NCBI GenBank assembly: GCA_965658965.1
Contig: CBFHVV010000015.1
Coordinates: forward strand, 1-48,655
DNA from: Croceimicrobium sp965658965
GTDB lineage: Bacteria > Bacteroidota > Bacteroidia > Flavobacteriales > Schleiferiaceae
Direction of reading: 5' to 3'
DNA: 48,655 nucleotides
The translations under genes were made by a program, and so were the position numbers. Shown here piece after piece: positions 36,262-44,586 of this stretch (positions are counted from its first letter, which is position 1; each line of letters starts with the position of its first letter). Under the pieces are notes generated by a model that did no database searches, was not told the DNA's origin, and saw nothing but the letters and a program-made list of their open reading frames with translations.

Positions 36262-37383
36262 ATGAGAACTAAACAAATTTTTTTCCAGGCCGGATCTTCC
36301 TTGGAATTAGAAAAGCTTGAGCTTAATCCGAATTTGATTTTAGTCTTCGCTAATCGTGAACTTTTACAACAAAGCAATTTAGGTCAAGAAATACGCCAAG
36401 CCTTTCCAGAGGCAATATTGGCAGGTTGCAGCACGGCAGGGGAGATCGGCGGCGCCATGGTAAGAGAAAACTCCGCAAGCATTAGCTTTATTGAGTTTGA
36501 AAAGACCAAAATAAGCTACCATGAACAAGAAATTAGAGATGCAGCGAATAGCCTTTCCTCTGGGGCCACTTTGATAGAGTCCATGGATAAAGAAAAGTTA
36601 CAGCATATTTTTGTACTCTCTGATGGTATAAATATTAATGGTTCGCAACTGGTAATTGGGATGCGTGACAAAATTGGGGATCATTGCGAAATAACTGGCG
36701 GATTGGCAGGCGATGGTCCTGAGTTTAGAGAAACCGTTCTCTTAAATAATGAAGGAAAGCTAATTAATAAAGCCGCTATTGCGATAGGCTTTTATGGCGA
36801 AAACCTAGAAGTTGGCTACGGCTCCCGTGGCGGATGGAACTCTTTTGGTATCGAAAGAAATGTTACCAAATCTAAGGACAATGTTCTTTATGAATTAGAC
36901 GGAAAGCCTGCTTTAGCGCTCTATAAAAGTTTTTTGGGTGACCAAGCCGAGAACTTACCGGCCTCTGGTTTGTTATTTCCCCTTAGTATGCGTTTTGAAT
37001 CAGATAAAAAACCATTGGTTCGAACCATTTTAGGAATTAATGAGGAGGAGCAAAGTTTAACCTTTGCGGGAGATATACCGACCGGTTCTTACGTAAGATT
37101 AATGAAGGCTAACGTAGATCGTTTAATTGATGGAGCGGAAGAAGCTGCACAAGTGGCAAAAATGGAGGAAAGTAGCCTCGCTATTTTAATAAGCTGCGTA
37201 GGCCGCCGATTGGTACTCAAACAATTAGTTGAAGAAGAAGTAGAAAGCGTACAAGAGGTTTTAGGTGATAACTGCACCCTAACTGGCTTTTATTCTTATG
37301 GTGAAATTGCTCCTTTTACGAAAGGGGCAACCTGTGAGCTGCATAATCAAACTATGACTATTACAACTTTTAGAGAAAGCTAG
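36262..37383 (+). CDS. FIST-domain sensory protein
   Basis: FIST proteins are predicted small-ligand sensors found with signal-transduction proteins. The 373-aa protein has the FIST_N region (about 20-215; AILAGCSTAGEIGGAMV, LSDGININGSQLV, TGGLAGDGPEF) and the FIST_C region (about 220-360; YELDGKPALALYKSFLG, LAILISCVGRRLVLKQ, TLTGFYSYGEIAPF). There is no signal peptide, so it is cytoplasmic. It is immediately followed, with no intervening base, by a hybrid histidine kinase, which strongly suggests that it supplies a signal to that kinase. The ligand is unknown; amino acids have been proposed for the family. Confidence 0.9.
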   Translation: MRTKQIFFQAGSSLELEKLELNPNLILVFANRELLQQSNLGQEIRQAFPEAILAGCSTAGEIGGAMVRENSASISFIEFEKTKISYHEQEIRDAANSLSSGATLIESMDKEKLQHIFVLSDGININGSQLVIGMRDKIGDHCEITGGLAGDGPEFRETVLLNNEGKLINKAAIAIGFYGENLEVGYGSRGGWNSFGIERNVTKSKDNVLYELDGKPALALYKSFLGDQAENLPASGLLFPLSMRFESDKKPLVRTILGINEEEQSLTFAGDIPTGSYVRLMKANVDRLIDGAEEAAQVAKMEESSLAILISCVGRRLVLKQLVEEEVESVQEVLGDNCTLTGFYSYGEIAPFTKGATCELHNQTMTITTFRES

Positions 37384-39573
37384 GTGCCAAATCAAAACCA
37401 TCGCCTTTTAAAGCGACAAATACGCAAACATTTAGGAGATCTAGCGCAAGATCCCAGGCTGTCGGATTTCATTAACTCCGTCAATCAGGCGTATTTAGAT
37501 TTTGATGAAGACTTAAAGCAGGCGGAAAATATGCTTGAGATTAGCTCACAAGAGCTCTACAAGCTAAATACTGATCTGCAAAGTAGTGTGGAAGAAAAAT
37601 CAGCAGAAGCCAAGGCTTTAAATTTGCGCTTAAGTAATATTGTTAATAATGTTCAAGAAATAATATTTCAGACCGATCTTAACGGATGTTGGACCTTTCT
37701 GAACCCGGCTTGGGAAAAAGTTACGGGCTACAGTATTGAAGAGAGTTTAGGGAGCAGTTTTACCGACATGGTCTATGAAGAAGATAAAGAAATTAGCATT
37801 CAGCATCTCTCTAATTTGGTAAATGGCGACAGCACAAGCAGTAGCTATACCGTGCGCTATCTTAATAAGCGGAAAGAGGTTAGGTGGGCAGAAGCAATTG
37901 TAAGCCTAGACTACGACCCCGAAAGCCGGCTAAAAGGAGCTTCAGGAACACTTACCGATATTACGGCACGCTACCTTGCAGAAAGCCGCTTGCGACAGAT
38001 GACCACCAACTTCACTAAAGCCCAGTCTTTAACCAACTTGGGGTCTTGGGAATTCCCACGCCGGCAGCCTAGTAAAGGGTATTGGTCTGATCAGATGTAT
38101 GAAATCCTATCTATTCCTAAATTTAATGCTTCCAATGCCTCTTTTAAGTGGTTAACAAATAGCTTAAGGCCCGAAGATAGAATTAAGCTCTTAAAGGAAA
38201 TTCAGAAATTAGAACCCGGTGAGGAAAGTGCAATATTAGAGTTCCAGCTAATTCGCGACAAGGAAACTTGGATATCCCTGAGAGCCGAAAGAAACTTATC
38301 GGAGAATACCGAAGAGCAAGATTATATTACTGGAACCTTACTGGATATTACCGAACGGAAAATATTTGAGCGAGAACTTATCAAAGCCAAGCAGCTGGCA
38401 GAGAAAGCCCTGGCGGCAAAGTCAGAGTTTCTCTCTAATATGAGTCACGAAATTCGTACTCCCATGAATGCGATAATTGGCTTAACCGAAATTCTCCTTA
38501 AAAACGAGGGCGCCCAAGAGCCATCCATAAAAGGAAACTTAGACCTTATTGAATACTCGGCAGATAACCTTTTAGTTATAATCAATGATATTTTAGACTA
38601 CTCGAAAATCGAAGCTAATAAAGTAAGTTTCGAAAATGTTGCCTTCAATTTAAACGATCTACTAGACAAGCTAATAAGAACGCTGCGCGTTAAAGCCTTA
38701 AGCCAAAATTTAAACTTAATATCAGAGCTTGACCCAAAATGCCCAAGTCTAATTAATGGTGACCCTTATCGCCTCAATCAGGTTTTACTTAACCTACTAA
38801 GCAATGCGCTAAAATTTACTCCCCAAGGCGAAGTCCGCCTAAAAGTGACGCTTAAAAAGCAAATTGACCCAGAAACGATAGAATTGCTTTTTGCAGTAAG
38901 TGATACAGGGATAGGGATTTCAAAAGAGAAGCAAAAAGGTATTTTCGAGAGTTTTGCTCAGGCCTATACCGACACTACTCGAAATTTTGGAGGCACAGGC
39001 TTAGGCTTAGCGATTAGCCGTCGTTTGGTAGAATTGCAAAAAGGTAAACTCACCTTAGAGAGTGAGCTTAATAAAGGCAGTACTTTCAGCTTTCACTTAC
39101 CCTTTTCCCTTGCTTCTGAAGAGGCCGAAATTTTGCAGAAAAAAGCAAGCCTTAAACTAGAAGAAGCTAGTTTAAGTGGCGTGGAAATACTGGTAGCTGA
39201 AGATAATGAAATCAATCAATTACTTATTAAACAAGTAGTTAATCGCTGGGATTCCTCGGTAGAAATAGCGAGTGACGGAGAGGAGGTTTTAGAAAAAAGC
39301 CTAGAAAAAAGGTTTGATATTATTCTTATGGATTTACAAATGCCTAAGAAAAGTGGCATTGATGCTGCAAGAGAAATTTCTGCCAATACTAAAAATCCGA
39401 ATCAGGCCACCCCTATAATTGCCTTAACGGCAGATGTGCTCGTAGAAACTAAGAACATCGTTGCAAAAAATGCCTTTGCTGGCTATGTAACTAAACCCTT
39501 TAAGTCTCACCAATTATACCAATCAATTTTAGAGGTATTAAACAATAAAATTACGGGAATACCTACTCAGTAA
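37384..39573 (+). CDS. Soluble hybrid histidine kinase: PAS-PAS-HisKA-HATPase-REC
   Basis: This 729-aa protein starts with GTG, directly after the FIST stop codon. An N-terminal coiled coil (about 30-80) leads to PAS domain 1 (about 80-205; IIFQTDLNGCWTFLNPAWEKVTGYS) and PAS 2 (about 205-335; LGSWEFPRRQPSKGYWSDQMYEIL). The HisKA phospho-acceptor is H355 in MSHEIRTPMNAI. The HATPase has QVLLNLLSNALKFTPQG, a SDTGIGIS box and FGGTGLGLAIS. The C-terminal receiver has the phospho-acceptor D650 in LMDLQMPKKSG and a conserved TADV block. No membrane segment is seen, so the kinase is cytoplasmic. There is no DNA-binding output domain in the window, so a downstream Hpt or regulator must lie elsewhere. 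Confidence 0.93.
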   Translation: MPNQNHRLLKRQIRKHLGDLAQDPRLSDFINSVNQAYLDFDEDLKQAENMLEISSQELYKLNTDLQSSVEEKSAEAKALNLRLSNIVNNVQEIIFQTDLNGCWTFLNPAWEKVTGYSIEESLGSSFTDMVYEEDKEISIQHLSNLVNGDSTSSSYTVRYLNKRKEVRWAEAIVSLDYDPESRLKGASGTLTDITARYLAESRLRQMTTNFTKAQSLTNLGSWEFPRRQPSKGYWSDQMYEILSIPKFNASNASFKWLTNSLRPEDRIKLLKEIQKLEPGEESAILEFQLIRDKETWISLRAERNLSENTEEQDYITGTLLDITERKIFERELIKAKQLAEKALAAKSEFLSNMSHEIRTPMNAIIGLTEILLKNEGAQEPSIKGNLDLIEYSADNLLVIINDILDYSKIEANKVSFENVAFNLNDLLDKLIRTLRVKALSQNLNLISELDPKCPSLINGDPYRLNQVLLNLLSNALKFTPQGEVRLKVTLKKQIDPETIELLFAVSDTGIGISKEKQKGIFESFAQAYTDTTRNFGGTGLGLAISRRLVELQKGKLTLESELNKGSTFSFHLPFSLASEEAEILQKKASLKLEEASLSGVEILVAEDNEINQLLIKQVVNRWDSSVEIASDGEEVLEKSLEKRFDIILMDLQMPKKSGIDAAREISANTKNPNQATPIIALTADVLVETKNIVAKNAFAGYVTKPFKSHQLYQSILEVLNNKITGIPTQ

Positions 39574-39671
39574 TACTTTTTTAAATGGTGCCTTCTTTAA
39601 GTAAGTCTAAAGTCCAAAAGGGAATTCTTTCGCCGCATCCCGTGCATCTCATAAGGTTAGTATAAGATAGT

Positions 39672-39813
39672 GCTTGGCCTTCAAGCAGGTGAAAGCTGGA
39701 TTAAAGTAAAGCCTTAGTAAGACCGGGTAGCTCCGAAGCATTGAGGAGATCACTCGGCCGCAGTGAGGCTTTCCAAAGAGGCAGCTTTTATGGGCTTGTG
39801 AGCCTTTTCTTTT
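39672..39813 (+). ncRNA. Candidate structured RNA with terminator-like end
   Basis: The gap 39574-39988 has no gene. The plus strand holds nested complementary segments: GCTTG/CAAGC (39672-39676 with 39682-39686), AAAGCTG/CAGCTTT (39692-39698 with 39782-39788), and inside it AAAGCCT/AGGCTTT (39708-39714 with 39766-39772), enclosing CTCC/GGAG and CACT/AGTG hairpins. It ends with GGCT/AGCC (39793-39796 with 39801-39804) followed by TTTTCTTTT, a weak intrinsic terminator. The pairs are non-crossing and consistent with one folded RNA. It does not match tRNA, tmRNA, RNase P or SRP RNA as I know them. It could also be the 3' UTR of the kinase gene. No promoter is clear. Confidence 0.35.
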
Positions 39814-39933
39814 GTTTCCTTTCGGGTAAGGCTAGATAAAGAGTAACTAAAAAGCAATTACTTCTAAATTGGCAAGCAAAATTCGCAGTGGCGGTTATAT
39901 TTCGCGCTAAGCCTTGATTCGAGAATACATTCT

Positions 39934-39966
39934 AAAAAAAAAGGCCGTCAATAACTGACAGCCTTT
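39934..39966 (-). terminator. Intrinsic terminator of the DUF2795 gene
   Basis: On the minus strand GGCTGTCA pairs with TGACGGCC (one G-U pair), followed by nine T (the A run 39934-39942 on the plus strand). The stem segments are 39956-39963 and 39943-39950. It lies 23 bases past the stop of the gene at 39989. Confidence 0.85.
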
Positions 39967-39988
39967 GCACGTTTTGCAATATCACTAT

Positions 39989-40213
39989 TTAATACTCATC
40001 TTCATTCCACAGGAAATCTTCCTCAGAAGGGTAATCAGGCCAAATGTCTTCGATTGACTCGTAAACTTCTTCCTCTTCCTCCTCCATGGCTTGAAGGTTT
40101 TCTACCACTTCTAATGGCGCACCTGTGCGAATAGAATAATCTACCAATTCATCTTTTGTAGCTGGCCACGGAGCATCGCTTAAATAGCTAGCAAGTTCTA
40201 AAGTCCAATACAT
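39989..40213 (-). CDS. Small acidic DUF2795 protein
   Basis: This 74-aa protein has the DUF2795 core (WTLELASYLSDAPWPATKDELVDYSIRTGAP) followed by a very acidic tail (MEEEEEEVYESIEDIW and EEDFLWNEDEY). The family is common in Bacteroidota as a short stand-alone protein and its function is unknown. It has its own promoter-like elements upstream and a strong terminator downstream, so it forms a single-gene unit. No signal peptide is present. Confidence 0.85.
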   Translation of the reverse strand: MYWTLELASYLSDAPWPATKDELVDYSIRTGAPLEVVENLQAMEEEEEEVYESIEDIWPDYPSEEDFLWNEDEY

Positions 40214-40245
40214 AATTTAGTATCTAATTAGGCGCTAATTTTTTG

Positions 40246-40276
40246 CAAAAATAATTTTTTCTTTGACCTGCGCAAG
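40246..40276 (-). promoter_or_regulatory. Bacteroidota-type promoter of the DUF2795 gene
   Basis: On the minus strand TATTTTTG (40253-40246) matches TAnnTTTG, with CTTG (40276-40273) 19 bases upstream as the -33 element. Spacing fits the consensus. The distance to the ATG at 40213 is 32 bases. Confidence 0.6.
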
Positions 40277-40350
40277 TACTATTTGCAATAACTGAAAATA
40301 AAATATTCTATTCCACTTATTAAACTCAAAAGCCGATCTTTAAAAAGGTG

Positions 40351-40899
40351 CTAGTCTTTTCGAGGGTTCCACAGAGTTTCTTTTCCTGCGTTCAATTTGG
40401 TATAGTAACGACCTAGGGTAAAAAAGTAATCGCTTAATCGATTTAAATATTTTACGATTTTTGGCTCTACCACAAAGTCTTGTTGCATGGAAACTACTTT
40501 TCGCTCTGCCCTTCTACATACCGTGCGAGCCAAATGACAATAGGACGAAGATAAGTCCCCTCCCGGAAGGATAAAGTTTCGCAAAGGCTCGAGACTATCA
40601 TTCATGCTATCAATAGCTTTTTCTAAGTCTTCGATAGCGCTTTCTTCAAAATCGGGCAACTGCATTTTATGGCCATCTGCGGCAGCAAGCGCCGAACCAA
40701 TGCTAAAAAGAATGTTTTGAGAAAGCTCCAGTTGCTTGTCCGCCACTTTCTGAGTTGCGGCATCCCTTACAATGCCAATAATCGCATTTAGCTCATCAAT
40801 TGTTCCATAGGCTTCAATACGAGTGTGGTTTTTTAAAACACGATCTCCTCCTATCAAAGAAGTCTCACCTGTATCGCCTCCCTTTGTATAAATTTTCAT
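40351..40899 (-). CDS. pduO: PduO-type cob(I)alamin adenosyltransferase
   Basis: This enzyme transfers the adenosyl group of ATP to cob(I)alamin to make adenosylcobalamin. The 182-aa protein has the ATP-binding KIYTKGGDTGETSL at the N-terminus, AYGTIDELNAIIG, and the C-terminal block RTVCRRAERKVV with YLNRLSDYFFTLGRY. The start at 40899 (MKIYTKGGD) matches the family; the frame extends 20 codons further upstream without homology. No other cobalamin genes and no cobalamin riboswitch are visible nearby. It is divergent from the degenerate phosphatase-fold gene at 40986. Confidence 0.93.
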   Translation of the reverse strand: MKIYTKGGDTGETSLIGGDRVLKNHTRIEAYGTIDELNAIIGIVRDAATQKVADKQLELSQNILFSIGSALAAADGHKMQLPDFEESAIEDLEKAIDSMNDSLEPLRNFILPGGDLSSSYCHLARTVCRRAERKVVSMQQDFVVEPKIVKYLNRLSDYFFTLGRYYTKLNAGKETLWNPRKD

Positions 40900-40985
40900 T
40901 GTATGAGTATTCTTAATTTCTATTATTGCAAGAGTAATAATAATTACCTTTCCCCGCATTAGCGTTAGAAATAAACAGTTTTAGT

Positions 40986-41399
40986 TTGCTTAAAGTTTTA
41001 ATCGTAGATCGCAATAATTCCATTCGTGGGCAAATCCTTGAGGCTTACCTCACTAAGTTCCTTGGAAAGGGTACGCAAGTGGTAAGTGCTGGCTTAGAAG
41101 GCACCGGTATTGACCCACAGGCAGTGCGCATAATGGCTGAGGATGGTTACGTTATAGCGGGTCAAAACTCTAAATGCTTAGGAGAGGTTAGCACCTACCC
41201 CTATAATTTAATACTCTATTGCTCAGAAAAGCTCAAGCTTGAGACGAATTTAGAAAAAGAATCTTGCCAAATTATTTGTGCTAATTTTATCGAGATGGAA
41301 GGCTTTGGTGGTGCGGAGCGTTTAGAGCGCATGCGCAAGCTGAGAGATGATATTAAAAGTTACGCCACCGAGCTTGCTAAGCGATTGAAAAATAATTAA
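40986..41399 (+). CDS. Degenerate low-molecular-weight phosphatase/ArsC-fold protein, nucleophile lost
   Basis: This 137-aa protein aligns with the low-molecular-weight PTP and thioredoxin-dependent ArsC fold: VLIVDRNNSIRGQ corresponds to the usual VLFLCTGNSCRSQ, then SAGLEGTGIDPQAVRIMAEDGYVI aligns to the conserved SAG and D/P block, and the C-terminus (GAERLERMRKLRDDIKSY) fits ArsC. The P-loop cysteine is replaced by Asp (D8), and the second cysteine of CTGNSC is Ile, while Arg14 of the loop remains. The normal CX5R chemistry is therefore lost. The start is TTG (40986); no ATG lies between it and an in-frame TAA at 40941. It precedes the antiporter gene by 21 bases, so a regulatory role for transport is possible, which is a guess. 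Confidence 0.75.
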   Translation: MLKVLIVDRNNSIRGQILEAYLTKFLGKGTQVVSAGLEGTGIDPQAVRIMAEDGYVIAGQNSKCLGEVSTYPYNLILYCSEKLKLETNLEKESCQIICANFIEMEGFGGAERLERMRKLRDDIKSYATELAKRLKNN

Positions 41400-41420
41400 C
41401 GCCTTTAAAATTAGACAAGC

Positions 41421-43238
41421 ATGGAGGGGATGGCCGAATTAGCAAGCATATTAATATTAAGCGTTTTTGCGCAGTGGTTAGCTTGGAAAATAAAAATACC
41501 TGCTATTCTTCCCCTCATTGTAATTGGCTTGGCTCTTGGCCCTGCCTCTACCCTTTTTACTCCAGATGGTGAAAAAATACTAGACGGTGATCAAATATTT
41601 TCAGGCGACTTACTTTTCGCTTTTGTTTCTATTTCGGTTGGCGTAATACTTTTTGAAGGAGGTCTCACCTTAAAGCTCCGAGAAATAAGAGATCAGGCGC
41701 GCGTGGTTAGGAACTTACTAATCTTCGGTCCTATAATAACTCTTTTTGGTGGCGGCTTTGCCGCGCACTATTTACTTGGGCTAGATTACCGTTTGGCCTT
41801 TCTTTTTGGTGCTCTTATCATTGTTTCAGGACCTACGGTGGTAATTCCAATCTTAAGAAACGTTAGACCTAATATGCGCATTAACAGCGTATTAAAATGG
41901 GAAGGTATTTTAATTGACCCTTTAGGGGCCTTAATAGCAGTATTAGTTTACGAGTTTATCCAAACTAGTGACATCGGAAATACCAATACAGTAGAAGTTT
42001 TTAAGGAGTTTTTTATTACCGTCTCTTCGGGAATGTTTGTAGGGGCACTAGCTGCTTTTTTCTTGCGTTGGCTGCTAGAAAAAAACCGCCTACCCGCCTA
42101 TTTGCGCAATGTAATGGCTTTGGGAATGGTAATTATGGCCTTTACTTTTGCCGAGTTTATCGCTCACGAGGCAGGGCTGATGTCTACCACTTTTATGGGT
42201 ATTATTCTTGCCAATGTGCGGGTACAAAATCTAAAAAAGATATTATCCTTTAAGGAAGATGTGAGCATCATACTCATCTCTCTCTTATTTATTTTACTCT
42301 CAAGCCGGATTGATCTCAACCAAATTGAAAAACTCGGTGAAGCTTCTATTGTACTCTTTGCGGTGGTTACTTTCGGATTACGTCCTTTAATTGTTTGGAT
42401 TAGCACTATTCGCTCTGGTTTTAATTGGCGCGAAATAGCATTTATGTCTTGGGTGGGACCAAAGGGAATTGTAGCGGCTGCAGTAGCCTCTCTTTTTGCT
42501 TTACAGCTGAGCAGTAATAGCAATGCCAGCATTAATCACGAGCAGGCTGAACTTATACTACCACTTACCTTTATGATGATTGTGGGTACAGTGGTTATAC
42601 AGGGGGCCAGCTCTAAATTTATTGCCAGAATATTAAAAGTTCAGAGAGAGGAGCCCCAAGGATTTTTAATTGCTGGAGCCAATGAAAACGCACGTTTTTT
42701 GGGAGCCTATTTAAGGTCTAAAGGCTTAGAGGTGCTTTTGGCAGATACCTCCAAGAATAATTTAAAAGAAGCACAAAAGTTGGGTTTTGAGGTCTACGAC
42801 GGGAGTATTCTTAGTGACAGTGTGCTAGAAGACTTAGACCTTACCAATATTGGTAAGCTAATGGCTCTTACCTCTAGTGCAGATATAAATAATCTTTCAT
42901 GTAACTTTTATAAGGACGAGTTTGGCGACAATAATGTTTTTCGCTTAAGTAGTAAAAAAGAACTGGAAGAGGGCGATATTGACTTTCCTTTGAATGTCCT
43001 TTTTGGCGCAACTGTAGACTATCTAAACCTTGCCCAATCTACTCGACAAGCTGATAAAATTAAAGAGGCGCCCTGCGAAAATGAGCAAGATTATACTAAT
43101 TTGAAAAAAGAACTAGAGGGAAGATTAATCCCCTTGTTTATAATTAATAGTAATGGTGGCCTTAAGGTTATTGACCGGAATATTCCCGATTTCAATACTG
43201 GCGATCAAATTGCTTATATCAAGAAGTGTAACTCCTAA
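41421..43238 (+). CDS. CPA1-type sodium(or potassium)/proton antiporter with C-terminal RCK-like region
   Basis: The 605-aa protein begins with about 12 membrane segments (residues 1-400), including GPTVVIPILRNVRPN and LKWEGILIDPLGALIAVLVYE, a block typical of NhaP/CPA1 exchangers that carries the acidic residues used for ion exchange. Residues 405-520 resemble the TrkA-N (RCK) domain, but the nucleotide-binding glycine motif is degenerate (IAGANENAR), so NAD(H) gating may be altered. A TrkA-C-like end follows (GRLIPLFIINSNGGLKVID, DQIAYI). It is preceded by the degenerate phosphatase-fold gene. Ion specificity cannot be read from sequence. Confidence 0.88.
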   Translation: MEGMAELASILILSVFAQWLAWKIKIPAILPLIVIGLALGPASTLFTPDGEKILDGDQIFSGDLLFAFVSISVGVILFEGGLTLKLREIRDQARVVRNLLIFGPIITLFGGGFAAHYLLGLDYRLAFLFGALIIVSGPTVVIPILRNVRPNMRINSVLKWEGILIDPLGALIAVLVYEFIQTSDIGNTNTVEVFKEFFITVSSGMFVGALAAFFLRWLLEKNRLPAYLRNVMALGMVIMAFTFAEFIAHEAGLMSTTFMGIILANVRVQNLKKILSFKEDVSIILISLLFILLSSRIDLNQIEKLGEASIVLFAVVTFGLRPLIVWISTIRSGFNWREIAFMSWVGPKGIVAAAVASLFALQLSSNSNASINHEQAELILPLTFMMIVGTVVIQGASSKFIARILKVQREEPQGFLIAGANENARFLGAYLRSKGLEVLLADTSKNNLKEAQKLGFEVYDGSILSDSVLEDLDLTNIGKLMALTSSADINNLSCNFYKDEFGDNNVFRLSSKKELEEGDIDFPLNVLFGATVDYLNLAQSTRQADKIKEAPCENEQDYTNLKKELEGRLIPLFIINSNGGLKVIDRNIPDFNTGDQIAYIKKCNS

Positions 43239-43287
43239 TAAATATCGGTTTAAAATAGTTTACTTTGCTTTGAATTAGAATTTTACA

Positions 43288-44586
43288 GTGATAAAATTTA
43301 CCGCCCAAATTCTTCTTAGCCTATTTAGCATCTTGTTATGGAATGCCTGCAGCACTCCCGAGCCGAAAAAGGGCTTGGTTTACATTGATAAAAAGGAGGG
43401 CAAGTTTCAATTAATTCGCAATGGTAAGCCTTTTAGCATTAAAGGTGTTTCTGGTGAAACAAGACTGAAGGAGCTTGCACGGCTCGGTGGAAACTGCATT
43501 CGTACTTACGATACCACCAATTTAGCTTTAGTTTTAGATCAGGCAGAGAGTTTGGGCATTGCCGTAATTGCGGGAATTTGGCTTCCGAAAAGCACAAGTA
43601 ATTGGCTATATCCTAACGACAGCTTGGTAGAGCAAACTGCAACTACTATTAGAGATTTTGCACGTAAACACAGTAATCATCCGGCACTGCTAAGTTGGTG
43701 CTTGGGCAACGAGTTAATCTTTTACGACATCACTAACTGGGAATTTTCACAAGCTTACAATCAAATATTAGACTCTTTGAAGAGTGGAGACCCCGAGCAC
43801 CCAGTGGGAACAGCCTTAGCAAACTATGGTGATCGGGCGATTTTAAACTTCGGCTTAAAAATTCGTGATATTGATTTAGTTTATGTGAATACATTCGGCC
43901 GGCTTAACCAATTAGAAAGCGATCACCAGAAATGGGAGTGGCTCTTTGACAAGCCTTTTATTATTGGTGAGTTTGGCGAAAACGGCCCTTGGGAGTCGGA
44001 TGGTACGGTTTGGGGAGCTCCAGGAGAAATAAATAGCAGACAGAAAGCTGAACGGATTAAGGGAATTTACGACAGCCTTTTACCAGTGGACCATCCCTCT
44101 TACCTAGGGTCCTTAGCTTTTTATTGGGGCTGGCGGCAAGAACAAACACATACTTGGTTTAATGTATTTTCATTTGAGGGTGAAAAAAGTGAAATGTATT
44201 TCACTCTTGCCGAAGCTTTCGGAACGGATTTAAAAATAAATCGCCCACCGAAAGTATACCCTTTGAGTATCGACAGTATTTTTGAAGCCAATGATTTGCT
44301 TTTTGAAGCTTCTACAAGTCACTTTGCCGAAGTAAGTGCCTTAGATCCAGAAAATGATAGTCTCACCTACCATTGGAGTATTCGCCCCGAAGACTGGTTT
44401 TTCGTAAAAGGAGAGTCTCCTCCTGATGCGGTTCTAAACTGCTTCAAGGAAGACAAAACATCCATTGGAGAAGTTAAGTTTAAGGCGCCTGCTAAGCCCG
44501 GTCCTTATCGCCTGTTTTTAAAAATAACAGATGGCCACGAAAATTTTGCAAGCGTAAATTTGCCTTTTTATGTGGTACCAGGATAG
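43288..44586 (+). CDS. GH2-like TIM-barrel lipoprotein
   Basis: This 432-aa protein starts with GTG and a lipoprotein signal ending WNAC with Cys21. Residues of about 30-315 resemble the TIM barrel of glycoside hydrolase family 2: GGNCIRTYDTTN, then ALLSWCLGNEL with the probable acid/base E142, and PFIIGEFGENGPWE with the probable nucleophile E228. Both are present, so it may be active. The last 100 residues form an Ig-like domain (ALDPENDSLTYHWSI). It overlaps the GT2 gene by 17 bases, so they are very probably one operon. It may trim or remodel the glycan made by that synthase; the substrate is unknown. Confidence 0.75.
   Translation: MIKFTAQILLSLFSILLWNACSTPEPKKGLVYIDKKEGKFQLIRNGKPFSIKGVSGETRLKELARLGGNCIRTYDTTNLALVLDQAESLGIAVIAGIWLPKSTSNWLYPNDSLVEQTATTIRDFARKHSNHPALLSWCLGNELIFYDITNWEFSQAYNQILDSLKSGDPEHPVGTALANYGDRAILNFGLKIRDIDLVYVNTFGRLNQLESDHQKWEWLFDKPFIIGEFGENGPWESDGTVWGAPGEINSRQKAERIKGIYDSLLPVDHPSYLGSLAFYWGWRQEQTHTWFNVFSFEGEKSEMYFTLAEAFGTDLKINRPPKVYPLSIDSIFEANDLLFEASTSHFAEVSALDPENDSLTYHWSIRPEDWFFVKGESPPDAVLNCFKEDKTSIGEVKFKAPAKPGPYRLFLKITDGHENFASVNLPFYVVPG

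Noticed and set aside
39574..39988. tRNA, tmRNA or RNase P RNA in the 415-bp gap
   Set aside because: No acceptor-arm/T-loop pattern, tag-peptide frame or RNase P core sequence was seen.
40214..40350. Cobalamin riboswitch near the adenosyltransferase gene
   Set aside because: I see no B12-box-like conserved sequence or typical fold, and the gap lies downstream of that gene rather than upstream.
40986..41399. Active arsenate reductase or tyrosine phosphatase
   Set aside because: The catalytic P-loop cysteine is replaced by Asp, so the family chemistry is not supported.
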